A DNA stretch of 64,000 nucleotides from Lichenostomus cassidix (GCA_008360975.2 CM039198.1:11242547-11306546), one strand, 5' to 3'. Counted from the stretch's first letter, positions 57,101 to 63,900 are shown. A program made the numbers and translations. Notes: generated by a model not told the origin, from the letters alone.

Positions 57101-57807
57101 AACAGGCAGGGCGGCAGGGGCTGTAGGGTGGGCAGAGCGTGGGCAGGAAGAGGGCAGGCACCAGGCAGGGTGCGGGATCAGGGGCAGTGGGGCAGGCAGG
57201 GAGCAGGCAAGGAAGCAGGCACGGAGCAGGAGCAGTGGGGCAGGCAGGGAGTGAGCACTGTGGAGTGGCAGTGGGGCGGGCAGGAGGTGGCAGTGGCACA
57301 GGTGCAGCACCAGGGCACTGGAGCAGGAAAGGAGCGGGGGTGGAGGGGCAGGAAGGGAGTGGGCAGGGAGCAGGCAGGATGTAGTCGGAGTGTGGGATGC
57401 GGGCAGTGACGCTGCCAGAGTGCGGGAGGGGAGTCAGGGCAGTGGGGCAGGCAGGCAGGAGCCAGGATCAGGGTCAGTGAGGCAGGGAGGACACGGGTGG
57501 GGTGCAGAACCAGGGCAGTGGGGCAGGCAGGACACATGGGATTGGGGCGCTGGGGCAGGCAGGGAGCGGACAGGGCGCTGGGAAAGGGCAGGTGCGGGTG
57601 CGGCGGGGCAGGCGGGAGCAGGCAGGGTACGGGACAGGGGCTGTGGGCAGGGCTGGGCTGGGCAGGGGCCGTCCTCATCCCATCCCATCCCATCCCATCC
57701 CATCCCATCCCATCCCATCCCATCCCATCCCATCCCATCCCATCCCATTCCTACCTGCCCACGGTCTGGTTGGCGAGCTGGCGCATGCGGTTGAATTGCT
57801 TCTTCAT
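29382..57807 (-). CDS. ARHGAP44: ARHGAP44 (RICH2), BAR and RhoGAP domain protein (21 coding exons)
   Basis: A Rho GTPase-activating protein acting at membranes. The family is known for Rac1/Cdc42 inactivation, dendritic-spine and endosome roles, and PDZ-partner binding. Exons in gene order: 57807-57755, 46179-46140, 44183-44079, 43996-43920, 43072-42961, 42194-42118, 41449-41332, 39201-39133, 39037-38956, 38079-37952, 37719-37608, 35897-35816, 35515-35435, 35351-35238, 35137-35046, 34781-34601, 33921-33904, 33645-33424, 31469-31384, 31298-30960, 29530-29382. They total 2,337 nt in frame, giving 778 residues (human about 818, from memory). Residues 1-245 form the N-BAR domain starting MKKQFNRMRQLANQTVGR. 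RhoGAP spans about 250-440, with the arginine finger in GLFRV (Arg291) and SNVAIVLGPNLL at 400-411. The tail is Pro/Ser-rich and ends ESTAL, a class I PDZ ligand. RICH2 is preferred over the paralogue ARHGAP17 because VEKRLELVKQVSHSTHKKL and KKLAPI match RICH2. The start at 57,807 has context GCCGCCACCATGA. Confidence 0.97.
30440..30910. repeat. About 30-bp minisatellite, ARHGAP44 intron 20
   Basis: Imperfect copies of TTCCNGGGGACATCACCA and GGGACAGTTCCACCTTTCC, with many CTTTCCGGGG cores. It ends about 50 bp from exon 20. Confidence 0.75.
30960..31298 (-). CDS. ARHGAP44: ARHGAP44 exon 20 (residues 617-730)
   Basis: Encodes AKKLAPIAPR, QPSPASLSPTPPSTPSPYG (conserved) and a long Pro-rich SH3-ligand-like stretch including RPRPALPPPPQPPP. 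Acceptor TCCCGCAG|GGG and donor CACAG|GTAACC, phase 1. Confidence 0.93.
31384..31469 (-). CDS. ARHGAP44: ARHGAP44 exon 19 (residues 588-617)
   Basis: Encodes STFKPPELSPGPPPAPAP and EQSPHSLRK, aligning with mammalian STTKSKELSPG and QSPHTLRK. Acceptor CGCCCCAG|CACT is preferred over a second AG 10 nt further in because it keeps this frame. Donor CAAAG|GTAGGA, phase 1. Confidence 0.92.
31675..31923 (+). repeat. 249-nt uninterrupted purine run, mainly (GGAGA)n
   Basis: Every base is A or G from 31,675 to 31,923. It starts as GGGAGG and GGGA units and becomes an almost perfect GAGGA/GGAGA pentanucleotide array from about 31,800. On the ARHGAP44 strand it is a (TCTCC)n pyrimidine tract ending about 205 nt before the exon 19 acceptor. 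Confidence 0.95.
31925..32250 (+). repeat. A-rich low-complexity tract
   Basis: More than 300 bp of AAATAAAA, AAAGAAAA and AATTAAAA-type sequence directly following the purine array. The gene strand is T-rich. There is no repeated unit of fixed length. Confidence 0.8.
32330..32960. other. ARHGAP44: GC-rich CpG-dense block in ARHGAP44 intron 18 with a candidate cassette exon
   Basis: Composition jumps from A-rich to strongly GC- and CpG-rich, like a small intragenic CpG island. On the gene strand 32,753-32,451 is bounded by CTTTGCAG|CAGG and CCGAG|GTAACC. This is 303 nt, stop-free in the phase set by exons 18 and 19, and would insert 101 Pro-rich residues. No such segment exists in the mammalian protein as I remember it, so it is left out of the main model. 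Confidence 0.35.
33424..33645 (-). CDS. ARHGAP44: ARHGAP44 exon 18 (residues 514-588)
   Basis: Encodes MGVRVMDTSWVARRGTSAGR, then a Pro-rich stretch with PAPPAELPP and PIPEQSPE. Acceptor TCCCCAG|CATG and donor ACAAG|GTAAGG, phase 2. Confidence 0.95.
33904..33921 (-). CDS. ARHGAP44: ARHGAP44 exon 17, 18-nt microexon (residues 508-514)
   Basis: Only 18 nt, adding GLRKIQ between KKD and SMGVRVMD. Acceptor CATGCAG|CCTT and donor AAAG|GTACTG. It is phase 2 at both ends, so skipping keeps the frame. The residues match those I remember in mammalian RICH2. Confidence 0.9.
34601..34781 (-). CDS. ARHGAP44: ARHGAP44 exon 16 (residues 448-508)
   Basis: Encodes IEFNVTGNYGSPLHVNHNAN, MPSPDMDHGERRQHD and ATDNMMLEFCKKD. 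Acceptor CCCCCAG|ACAT and donor GATGG|GTAGGG, phase 2. Confidence 0.95.
35046..35137 (-). CDS. ARHGAP44: ARHGAP44 exon 15 (residues 417-448)
   Basis: Encodes NMTEMMTTLSLQIVGIIEPL and HADWFFPG, the end of the RhoGAP fold. Acceptor CCTGCAG|GAAC and donor TGGAG|GTAGGG, phase 1. Confidence 0.96.
35238..35351 (-). CDS. ARHGAP44: ARHGAP44 exon 14 (residues 379-417)
   Basis: Encodes YVIKFLAKLTEYQDMNKMTP and SNVAIVLGPNLLWPQAE, the conserved RhoGAP core. It is separated from exon 13 by 83 nt. Acceptor CTTTCCAG|GTAC and donor GAAGG|GTGAGC. Confidence 0.96.
35435..35515 (-). CDS. ARHGAP44: ARHGAP44 exon 13 (residues 352-379)
   Basis: Encodes IPEQEKRLQALWNACEKLPK. Acceptor CTCTGCAG|CAT and donor ATCAG|GTGAGC, phase 2. 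Confidence 0.95.
35816..35897 (-). CDS. ARHGAP44: ARHGAP44 exon 12 (residues 325-352)
   Basis: Encodes ALKSYLRELPEPLMTFELYE. Acceptor GCCACAG|GAG and donor TCCAA|GTGAGT, phase 2. Confidence 0.96.
36684..37565 (-). mobile_element. CR1 LINE fragment, - orientation, ARHGAP44 intron 11
   Basis: About 0.9 kb. The + strand reads like reversed CR1: GGTCAGAAGGGACC, then GGAAACTCCACCACCTG, then CCAGGCTCAGCATTCCCAGC, then AAGAGCACATTGCTGGCC, then TCCCTCTGGATGGCAGCACC, then AATGAAGATATTAAACA. It covers the 3' end of the reverse-transcriptase ORF and the 3' UTR. It is diverged with frame breaks and not active, and ends about 40 bp from the exon 11 donor. Confidence 0.88.
37608..37719 (-). CDS. ARHGAP44: ARHGAP44 exon 11 (residues 288-325), arginine finger
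   Basis: Encodes GLFRVAPSASKLKKLKAALD with Arg291, then EYSADPHAIAG. Acceptor CTGCCCAG|GGT and donor CGCAG|GTGGAG, phase 1. Confidence 0.96.
37850..37980 (-). repeat. 32-34 bp tandem array copying the exon 10 end and donor
   Basis: On the gene strand the phrase GCTGGAATGxGGGATGCAGG, followed by AGG(AGG)T, recurs with GT dinucleotides at 37,951, 37,919, 37,885 and 37,851. The donor-like sequences are GTAAGT, GTGAAT, GTGAAT and GTGGGT. The first is the real donor; the others lie in the 232-nt intron 10. Confidence 0.9.
37952..38079 (-). CDS. ARHGAP44: ARHGAP44 exon 10 (residues 245-287)
   Basis: Encodes EKPSFGKPLEEHLAVSGREI and CVTMLLECGMQEE, the start of the RhoGAP domain. Donor GAG|GTAAGT. 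The last part of the exon and its donor are copied in tandem into the intron. Confidence 0.95.
38594..38775 (-). mobile_element. CR1 LINE 3' fragment, - orientation, ARHGAP44 intron 9
   Basis: On the + strand: GGTTTGGGTCGGAAGGGACC, then the TGCCATGGGCAGGGACACC block, then CCAGGTTGCTCCAAGCCCC, then CACAGCTTCTCTGGGCACC. This is the reverse complement of the CR1 3' UTR. Confidence 0.9.
38956..39037 (-). CDS. ARHGAP44: ARHGAP44 exon 9 (residues 218-245)
   Basis: Encodes LIEVQAEYHRKSLALLQNFL, the last BAR helix. It is separated from exon 8 by only 95 nt. Acceptor CCCACAG|CTG and donor GCAGG|GTGAGT, phase 1. Confidence 0.95.
39133..39201 (-). CDS. ARHGAP44: ARHGAP44 exon 8 (residues 195-217)
   Basis: Encodes DQLSADMYNFVAKEVDYANY. 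Acceptor CCCTGCAG|GAC and donor AAACT|GTAAGT, phase 0. Confidence 0.95.
40140..40690 (+). mobile_element. Candidate endogenous retroviral LTR with adjacent primer-binding-like site
   Basis: A 551-bp segment starts TGTCAGAAATTAAC and ends TTTCTGTAACA, giving TG...CA termini. It is followed by GTTTGGTGACCCAGGTGGGA. TGGTGACCC is the start of the tRNA-Trp-type primer site used by avian alpharetroviruses, though the rest differs. About 450 nt of leader-like sequence follows with no recognisable gag, pol or env. I see no matching right-hand LTR, so this may be a truncated relic in ARHGAP44 intron 7. Confidence 0.5.
41332..41449 (-). CDS. ARHGAP44: ARHGAP44 exon 7 (residues 155-194)
   Basis: Encodes WQQSVKSSGLASNLQ and DALREEMEEAANRVEICR. 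Acceptor CCCGCAG|GTGG. The donor GCAGG|GTACTG is weaker than its neighbours. Confidence 0.95.
42118..42194 (-). CDS. ARHGAP44: ARHGAP44 exon 6 (residues 130-155)
   Basis: Encodes VEIPNIQKQRKHLAKLVLDM, a signature of the RICH family. Acceptor GCTGCAG|GTG and donor ACAAG|GTAGGA, phase 2. Confidence 0.96.
42961..43072 (-). CDS. ARHGAP44: ARHGAP44 exon 5 (residues 92-129)
   Basis: Encodes KMLRLCGEAEDKLAQELIHF and ERDVIEPLFVLAE of the BAR core. Acceptor CCTGCAG|GAAG and donor CTGAG|GTGAGC. Confidence 0.96.
43285..43690. repeat. AT-rich TATATAAATA tract, ARHGAP44 intron 4
   Basis: About 400 bp of ATATATTA, TATAAATA and ACATAATAA phrases with no stable unit. It lies between exon 5 (43,072) and exon 4 (43,920). 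Confidence 0.85.
43920..43996 (-). CDS. ARHGAP44: ARHGAP44 exon 4 (residues 67-92)
   Basis: Encodes KKLPLTTLAQCLMEGSAVLG. Acceptor CTTGCAG|AAG and donor CTGGG|GTAAGG, phase 2. Confidence 0.96.
44079..44183 (-). CDS. ARHGAP44: ARHGAP44 exon 3 (residues 32-66)
   Basis: Encodes VEKRLELVKQVSHSTHKKL and CLQGQQGLDADKRS. Acceptor TTGCACAG|GTG and donor GCTCG|GTGAGG, phase 0 at both ends. Confidence 0.96.
44205..44405 (+). repeat. GGATCCCATCA/GGATCCCCTCAT minisatellite, ARHGAP44 intron 2
   Basis: Around 14 imperfect units of 12-17 bp with CCCAGGATCCCATCA, CCCCTGGATCCCCTCA and TCTGGGGATTCCCTCA forms. It starts about 20 bp upstream of the exon 3 acceptor on the gene strand. Confidence 0.9.
44915..45160. 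repeat. AT-rich TATATA tracts, ARHGAP44 intron 2
   Basis: Two AT-rich blocks (44,915-45,010 and 45,075-45,160) of AATATATA and TATAAATATATT phrases around a short ordinary stretch. Confidence 0.75.
45375..45606 (+). mobile_element. CR1 LINE 3' fragment, + orientation, ARHGAP44 intron 2
   Basis: Reads GATATTGGGAATGAATTCC, GAGGCCCTGGCACAGGGTG, AGAGAAGCTGTG, GTGTCCAAGGCCAGGTTGGA, TGCCCATGGCAGGGGG and ends AAATCACTCTGTGATTCC. A good match to the CR1 3' UTR with its octamer-like tail. Confidence 0.92.
46140..46179 (-). CDS. ARHGAP44: ARHGAP44 exon 2 (residues 18-31)
   Basis: A 40-nt exon encoding AEKTEVLSEDLLQ. Acceptor CTTGCAG|AGCC and donor CTGCAG|GTGAGG. Confidence 0.95.
47166..47366 (-). mobile_element. 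CR1 LINE 3' fragment, - orientation, ARHGAP44 intron 1
   Basis: On the + strand: AATCACAGCATCATGGAATG, GGGTTGGGTAGGAAGGGAC, TGCCATGGGCAGGAACACC, GGTTGCTCCAAGCACTG, CACAGCTTCTCTGGGCACTC. This is the reversed CR1 3' end. Confidence 0.92.
49253..50581 (+). other. 442-codon open frame antisense to ARHGAP44 intron 1, unassigned
   Basis: The longest open frame of the window outside known exons. It is Pro/Ser-rich, and its middle (49,560-49,800) translates a CCCAGCACCTCCC-like repeat. No signal peptide, domain or family is recognisable, and there is no CpG promoter or splice pattern around it. It is probably a chance frame in stop-poor repeat DNA. Confidence 0.15.
49560..49800 (+). repeat. CCCAGCACCTCCCAGTTCC-type degenerate repeat
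   Basis: Imperfect units of about 18-22 bp with CCCCAGCACC and CAGTCCATCCCC phrases, in ARHGAP44 intron 1. Confidence 0.65.
50717..51371. mobile_element. Candidate solo LTR of an endogenous retrovirus
   Basis: About 655 bp with inverted ends: TGTCTCGGGTTAGAG on the left and CACCCTAAGACA on the right, so both ends read TGTCT(C/T)(G/A)GG. The interior has the A-rich CTTTAACAAAACAAAGC stretch and C-rich blocks I associate with passerine ERV LTRs. I see no matching target-site duplication (GGAGAG before, ACTAAA after) and no internal viral genes. Family assignment is unproven. Confidence 0.55.
53945..54160 (+). repeat. 216-nt uninterrupted purine run, (GGAAA)n then (GAAAA)n
   Basis: All A or G from 53,945 to 54,160. 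The first half is near-perfect AGGAA/GAAAG pentamers and the second half AGAAA/GAAAA pentamers. It lies in ARHGAP44 intron 1, so the transcript carries a long UUUCC/UUUUC tract. Confidence 0.95.
54365..54560. repeat. Degenerate CCTGACCC repeat with a short telomere-like core
   Basis: Imperfect CCTGACCC, CCTGACCTTGAT and CCTTAACCTTGACC units. Near 54,480 it contains CCCTAACCCTAACTA, just over two telomere-type hexamers. Confidence 0.75.
55055..55245 (+). repeat. TTATTCC(A/T)NATTTCCAT AT-rich repeat
   Basis: Imperfect units of about 20-25 bp such as TATTATTCCACATTTCCAT and ATTATGCCTTATTTCCATA, in ARHGAP44 intron 1. Confidence 0.75.
55850..56220 (+). repeat. CACCACATTCCCTGTGCC-type minisatellite
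   Basis: Repeated phrases CACCACATTCCC, TGTGCCACACTCCCA and CACCATGCTCC in variable order, unit about 15-25 bp. ARHGAP44 intron 1. Confidence 0.75.
56735..57650 (+). repeat. GGGCAGGCAGGGAGCAGG minisatellite, about 0.9 kb
   Basis: A long G-rich array of GGCAGGCAGGG, GAGCAGGCAGG and GGGGCAGGCAGGA variants without strict period, from just downstream of ARHGAP44 exon 1. G-runs are on the + strand; the transcript is C-rich here. The many open frames on both strands are by-products. Confidence 0.9.
57676..57745 (+). repeat. (CATCC)14 array beside the ARHGAP44 exon 1 donor
   Basis: Fourteen perfect CATCC units. On the gene strand they are GGATG/GGGAT, beginning 9 nt into intron 1. A second array of the same pentamer lies 3.2 kb away at 60,912. 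Confidence 0.97.
57755..57807 (-). CDS. ARHGAP44: ARHGAP44 exon 1 (residues 1-18)
   Basis: Encodes the amphipathic N-terminal helix of the N-BAR domain, MKKQFNRMRQLANQTVGR. The donor is GGCAG|GTAGGA, phase 2, and runs straight into a GGGAT array. Confidence 0.95.
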
Positions 57808-58085
57808 GGTGGCGGCGGTGCGGGCGGTGCGGGCGGTGCGGGCGGGCAGCGGGGCCGGGGGCCGCGGGCCGCCCCTCCCGCATCCCCGCCCGGCTCCGAG
57901 CCGGGCCGGGCCGAGCCGAGCCGAGCCGGGCCGAGCGGGCCCCGCCGCCCCTGCGCCGCTCCGCGCCTCCGCCTGCGCTCCGCGCCCCCCGCACCGCCCC
58001 GCACCGCCCCCGGCCGCGGCGGCCATGGGAAATGTAGTCCGGGGCCGCCCGCCCCAGCGGGCTCTCCGGGCCGGGGGTGTCTTGG
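57770..58085. promoter_or_regulatory. ARHGAP44: CpG-island promoter and 5' UTR of ARHGAP44
   Basis: Extremely GC- and CpG-rich from exon 1 to about 58,085, then the composition falls. There is no TATA box. The leader includes GC-rich tandem GCCGAGCCGAGCCG-type and GCGGGCGGTGC-type stretches. The transcription start is probably between about 57,850 and 58,050. Confidence 0.8.
58026..58038 (-). promoter_or_regulatory. ZNF143/STAF-like motif in the ARHGAP44 promoter
   Basis: On the gene strand ACTACATTTCCCA, one base from the ZNF143 (SBS) core ACTACAATTCCCA. It is 219 bp upstream of the chosen start codon, inside the CpG island, where such sites normally occur. Confidence 0.6.
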
Positions 58086-58094
58086 AGTGAGCCT

Positions 58095-58400
58095 GGAGCC
58101 TGGCATCTCCCCCGGCATTCCCTGACTTCCCCTCGGCATCCCTGGGTGTGGCCCCGGCGTCGCACCGGCACCCCTCAGCGTCCCTTGGCGTGGCCTCGGC
58201 ATCACCTGGCATCCCCCCGGCATCCCTCTGGCACGCCCCGGCGTCACCTGGCATCCCCTCAGGTCCCGTGACATGGCCTCAGCCTCGCTCCAGCATCCCT
58301 GGCATCCCCCCGACATCACCTCGGCGCCCCTTGGCATGGCCCCAGCATCCCCCAGGACCTCCTGGCATCCTTTCGCACCTCCCCAGAATTCCACGGCTCC
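58095..58400 (+). repeat. GGCATCCCC/GGCGTCACC short-unit repeat
   Basis: Imperfect units of about 10-20 bp (CTGGCATCCCC, TCGGCATCACC, CCGGCGTCACC) directly upstream of the ARHGAP44 CpG island. Confidence 0.75.
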
Positions 58401-60911
58401 AGCCCCGCTCCCGCACCCCTGCCAGCCTCCGGTCCCACCCCAGCACCCCCCATCCAGCCCCTGGGACACTCGGGACTGGGGCAGGTTTAAAGAGCCCCTG
58501 GAGCAGTTCTGCCCCGGGCAGAGCCGACTGAGCCGGACCAGGACCCTGCTGCAGAGCCGGGCAGGACAGCAGGAGCCTGTCTCAGGCAGAGAACCCCTCT
58601 GCCTGGCTGCTCTGTGCCCCCAAGATATGCAGAGCAAAGGGAGGACCTGGGCTGATGCTCCCCCACTGCCCAGGGCGCTGAGCCCACCCTGGCACTGCTC
58701 GGGTTTGAAGGACACTCGATTAATTGCTCTGGAGCTACTTGGTGTGGAAAAACACATACTCCTGACCCTCCTGAAGATGTGAAACCTGCTTAGGGAAGGC
58801 AGGATGCTTCCTGAGAGCAGCTGCATCTTTCCCAACCTAGTTTCCCTGTCCTGGATCTGGGCCCGACCCTCGGGGACGATCGGAGACACGGTCCCACAGC
58901 AGCAGGGCTGTGTGAGTGGCCGCTCTCTGCCATGGGCAGGAGAGCACCAGGGCAGTCCCCGCACTGGGCTGGGAGCTCTGATCTGACATCCCGTGGCTCC
59001 CAGCCCTTTTCCACATGTCCGTGTTTCACCCTGCTAGAGCAGGGTCAGGAGAGCTGCATTCACTCTTGGATCCTGCAAAGCTTCTCCTCCCTTGCAGCCC
59101 CACAGCCCTCGGCCTCAGTCTCCCCATCTGAAAAATGGGGTAGAAAGATGTTCCCAGGGTTTTTTAAGCCTCATTTAGGACTGACTAAGGGGATTTTCCA
59201 GTAGTCAGCAGTTCCCATGGGTTATCCATCATCCCCACTAAAAAAGCTGATGGGATGTTGCTGCTGCTATTCCAGTCAGTCCAAACAAGCCCTGAAACAG
59301 CCTTGCCCTGCCAGCTCCAGGATGATGCTCCCCAGTATGGGAGGGCAAGGACTGATGGGGGAACATCCCTGTTTTGGGGCTCTCATTGGGCTGCTGGGGG
59401 GGCCTTGGCTGGGAGTGTCTGAGCTGGGGATCCCTGGGTTCAGCAGCAAGGAGGCACCAGAGCATCTGCCACTGAATTCAGCCATTGCCTGAGGGGGCTG
59501 GGATTGGGGCACCACAGGCTCTCTGAGGTGGATGAGTTTCCTGGCTGGGTTGGGACACACCAGGGACAATCCCAGCAGCTGCTCCAGCTCTGCTCAACTG
59601 CACCTGAGCACCTCAATCCAGTGGGATGGGGGTGAGGGATCTGGGCTCCTGCTGCAGGAACCCAAAACCTCTGATGATGCCCAGTGTGGGGTCTTCCCCT
59701 GGGACTGTGCCCACGGAGCTCTTTCCTACCTGTGATGCTGTTGCTGCACCACACCCCACAGCTTCCCTTAGGATTTGGAAATGTTTTACAGCCAGGAAGC
59801 TTCTGGCATCTCCCCTGGCTTTAGTTGGTGCAGGCTCAGCACTGCCTCTCCCTATTTTTCCATTCTAAATTGCACCATTACTGCAGAATGGAAAAAGCAG
59901 ATATTTTATGTGGTGTCTGGGGGTGGAGGCAGGGAATCCTGGTTCCTTTGAAGAGGGACAGGGACCTGCACAGCTCGGAGCTGTGGTTACCACCACAAGA
60001 GCTCTGAGATGGTGTCAGCAAGATGCTCCTTCCACGGGAGCAGGAAGTGTGACACTCATGGACACAACACTGGGAAAATCCCTGTAGGACACAGCAACAA
60101 CGCCCAGCTTCTCCCGGCCCAGAGGCAGCATCCGAACACACAGTCAGGGTGGATTCTCTCTGCCTTCAGCAGTGCAGTGGTGCCAATAAGGTCAGTCTGA
60201 GCACCCGACGCCTCTGGCTCTGATCCTCCCTCCTTTACACGGTGACAGGGCTGTCCATCCCCAGCGTCTTGGGGGCGCTGAACGTCCAAGATCTGATAGC
60301 GTCGGCCCAGATGGGTCAAAGCAAATTAACGTCAGAGCAGCCCATTTCAGCGGCAAATCATCCGACAGTCCCCAGCGCTGCTGGGAGCTCGGCGCTGGCC
60401 CCACTGGCCCCACCCGCAGGTGCAGCGCAGGCTCCTCCTGACCCACACCCCTCCCTCCTGACCCCGCCCAGACACGCCACCAGCAGATGTCGCATCCCAC
60501 CCTGCCTTTCCTGGGTTTTGGTGGGCACCGTGGGGCGAAGGCGGCAGGAACCAGAGCCCTGCTGTGCTGCTGACAACCCGGGAGCACCAGGGATGCTTTC
60601 CCGGGAGAAGGGAGCTTACGGCCTTCCCACAGACTAATAAATTCCCTGCGAGAGGGCTTTAATCACATTTCCCATGTTTGCTGTTCCAGGAGGCAGAGAT
60701 AATGAAGGGTGGGATGGAAGCAATGTCTGTGCAATCCCTGCCACAGGAAAATGGGAAAAGGGAGGAGGGAAGCAGGGGAGGCAGCTGGGAAACTGGTGCC
60801 ACCCCTTATCCCTGGCTTGGTGGGGACAAAAGACCAGCACCAAACACCTGCTCTGAACCCTCACCTGGGCTGAGGTGTGCTGGAGCACGAGCCTTCACTC
60901 TCTATAGGATT

Positions 60912-60973
60912 CCATCCCATCCCGTCCCATCCCATCCCATCCCATCCCATCCCATCCCATCCCATCCCATCCC
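60912..60973 (+). repeat. (CCATC)12 array
   Basis: About twelve CCATC/CATCC pentamers with a single C-to-G type change near the start. It is the same pentamer and orientation as the array at 57,676. Confidence 0.95.
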
Positions 60974-63900
60974 ACCCCCCATTCCGAAGCCCCAGGATGC
61001 ATCAGGCTCTGTACTCCGTATTTCAGTCCCTGTGACATGTAAATAATCCTCTGGGCACCGAGCAGGAGCGAATTTCCAGGCAGCAGGGCTCGCTGCCCAG
61101 GGCCTGCAGCATCCCTCTCCTCCCCACTCCCGATTGGAATTGGCCGCGGTGCCTGGCACGTGGCTGTGCCGCCGGGAAGAGTAGCCCTGCTCCACCTGCC
61201 ATCTGTCACCTGGCGCGCGGTGCCCGTCCCACCGTGTGACATATGGCACCGGAGCTGCCCCTTTTGGCCGGCCAAGGGCTGACGCTGCTGTTCGGGGCTG
61301 TGTCCGCGGCTCCCGCGGCGGATCTCGCCCCCGCTCCCGCTCCGCAGGGATCCCTCTCTGCTGCACAGAGCCCGGGGGATAAATCGTCCGGGAGAGGGAA
61401 CCTGGCCGCTGTGGAGGAGGGGCAGAGGTGGCCAGAGCCTCTTGTCCCCAACGCAAAGCCTTAAGGATTGGTTGTAGGGACTCACAAGGCACACCGAGCC
61501 CCTCTCTGCCCTCGGCGGGCTCCAAGCCCAAGGCCCAGACCTGGGACCGACTACAGAAATGCAGAAGGTGTTTGCACTTCCAGCTGGGAAGCCCCAGCGG
61601 AGGAGTTCCCGATCCCCAGGGAACGTGTCCCATCGGCAGGGACACGGTGCCAGCGCCAGGTCACCAGCCCGGCTCTCGGGGTGCCTCTCTCCCGGAGCTG
61701 CTGAGGAGGGTGTGTGCTGGGGAGGGTGTGAGCTGGGCCGAGCGCTAGTTTATCCTCTCATTGGAATCAACACATTTTAATGAGGTTTATGGATGTGGTA
61801 AATTCACACACGGAGCAAAGACCGCCGTGTCCTGGGGAAGGACATGGAGTGTTTGCAAGGCAGCAGAGGAAAAGGGGCGATTTTTTCTCCTCTCCATAAT
61901 TATTGCAGGACGGTGAACAGCAGGGCGGGAAGGTTTCAGGGCAGTGCAGCTGTTCTGAGAAGTCCCATACATTTCACATCCTTTAGATGATTTTCACAAC
62001 AGTTCCCTGACATGCTGCTGGGATCCCATCTCAGCACCAGGGAAAAGGGACCATGGCAAGGCTCGGCTCATTCTCCACGAGCACAGGGCACGATCTGCCC
62101 TCTCCAAACATTGTTTAGGAATAGAGCCATGTTTATGGGGAAGTGGGACCACGTGCTGTGAGGAGTGAGGGCTCCGGGAGAGCTGCAGGCTCCTTTCCTG
62201 GAGCGATTCAGAGCATGGAATTGCACCCTTTGTCCATAATCCAGACCCAGCACAAGCAACACAAACCGAGCTCCCTGCTGCAGCCAGCCTTGCTCTCCAG
62301 GGAATTACAGGAGGGATGAATGAAGGAACGCTGGGTAATTATGCACTTAATTACTGGAGGCTCTATGGGCAGTGCCTGGTGTGGCCATAAACACCCCCCA
62401 CAGCTGCCCCTCACTCCTCACATCTGACACCCCTGGGATGGGAAGCAGGGGAAGCAGGGAGAGATTGGAAATTAAAATGCTTTTGGAAACTGCAATCCTT
62501 TCATCACAGTTTGTCACCCCAAACACGGAGATCATTCCCTGTGGTGGTGATGGATTTCTGTCGTCGTGGTTCCCTAGCATGTCTGGTGCACAGGCTGGCA
62601 GCAGAGCGGAGCAGGACCCTCTCTGTCGGTGAATTCCCAAGTATCCACGGATCCCTGGGATCTGGGCAGTCCTCACACCGAGGCCCAGCGACCGCGGGGC
62701 ATCCTGCCTTTGATGTGCATAGCTCTGGAGTGGGATGGATGCCGCAGGCACTGCAAACGGAGCCTGCCTTCCTCTGCCTCCTCTGCAGACTCTGATTAAC
62801 GGGCACAATGTCTGTTTCTCGTTTTTCCAGCCATGGAAGCAATCCAAATGGAGACTGTCAGTCCCTGCTTAACCATTACCCTTCCCAGGGCTGATCCCAG
62901 TTCAGGATTGTTCTCTGCTCTGCTTTGCCACCCCTGTAACAGATCACCTGCTGCTGCTCCATTACACTTAAAACCAGATTACACCAGAAGCAGGTGTTTG
63001 ATGACATTTACTGAGGGGAAAATGAGGATTGCTTCACCTTCCTCTTGAATTACATCTTCCTGCTTGGGAAGAGTGGACACAACCACCTGGCTGCCTCTCA
63101 CACCCACAGCAGGACTACCCTTGGTGTCCCATAGGGCTCCCAGAGACCCCTGAGGTGTATCATGAACCAGGAGAAACGTGCTGGCACTGGAGAAAGCCTC
63201 GTGCTCCTCCTGGGATGAGCAAGGCTTGGAACCCCTGGCCAGGCTGTCTGCTTGGTTTAGCTGTGACATGGAGGTGGCTGAAGGAAGGGCCCAGTGCTGC
63301 TGTACTGAGCCCTCAGAGGGTGCAGGTACCAAAGCCCAGGGCCCTGCTTGGTGCCCACACTGCCAGGGCTGGCACCAGAGCTGGGAGCACAACACTCTAA
63401 TGGGATGCATCTCCAACCAGCACCCAGCACGGCTCCAGCACCTCACCACCACAGCACTGTTGATGTCACACTGGTCTCTGTTGATGCTGAGGTGGCCACT
63501 GTTGACCTCCTGTTGGCTTCTGGCTCCTCACTGGGCACTGAGGATGTTGTGTTGGCCACCAAGGAGGTCATGTTCGCCACTGCATTGCCTATGTCCCACA
63601 TGGAGAAAGCCCTGGGACCAAGCAAACCACACTTTTTTGCAGGGACAGATCCTACTGTGCCTCTGCCTCACCCCAGGGGTTGGTTCATAGTGCACACAAC
63701 TGGATTTTCTGGAGGCATCCCACAGCAAACCCCAGAAACCACCCCAGGGGTGTGACAGGGTCTTTGCCACCATGCTGCCATGGAGCTCCCTCGCAGCGAG
63801 CAGGGTGACAGTGATGACAAATGACAGTGGCCCTATAATCACAGCCAGGCTCTGCTCAGCCAGTGCTGCTGCATTACTGTGAGCAACCAAAAATACTCCC

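Noticed and set aside
56726..57310. Pro/Leu/Ala-rich frames on both strands
   Set aside because: All arise from the GGCAGGCAGGG minisatellite.
58021..58300. Divergent gene sharing the ARHGAP44 CpG island
   Set aside because: ZNF143-type promoters are often bidirectional, so I looked. No + strand exon with a recognisable product follows within the window.
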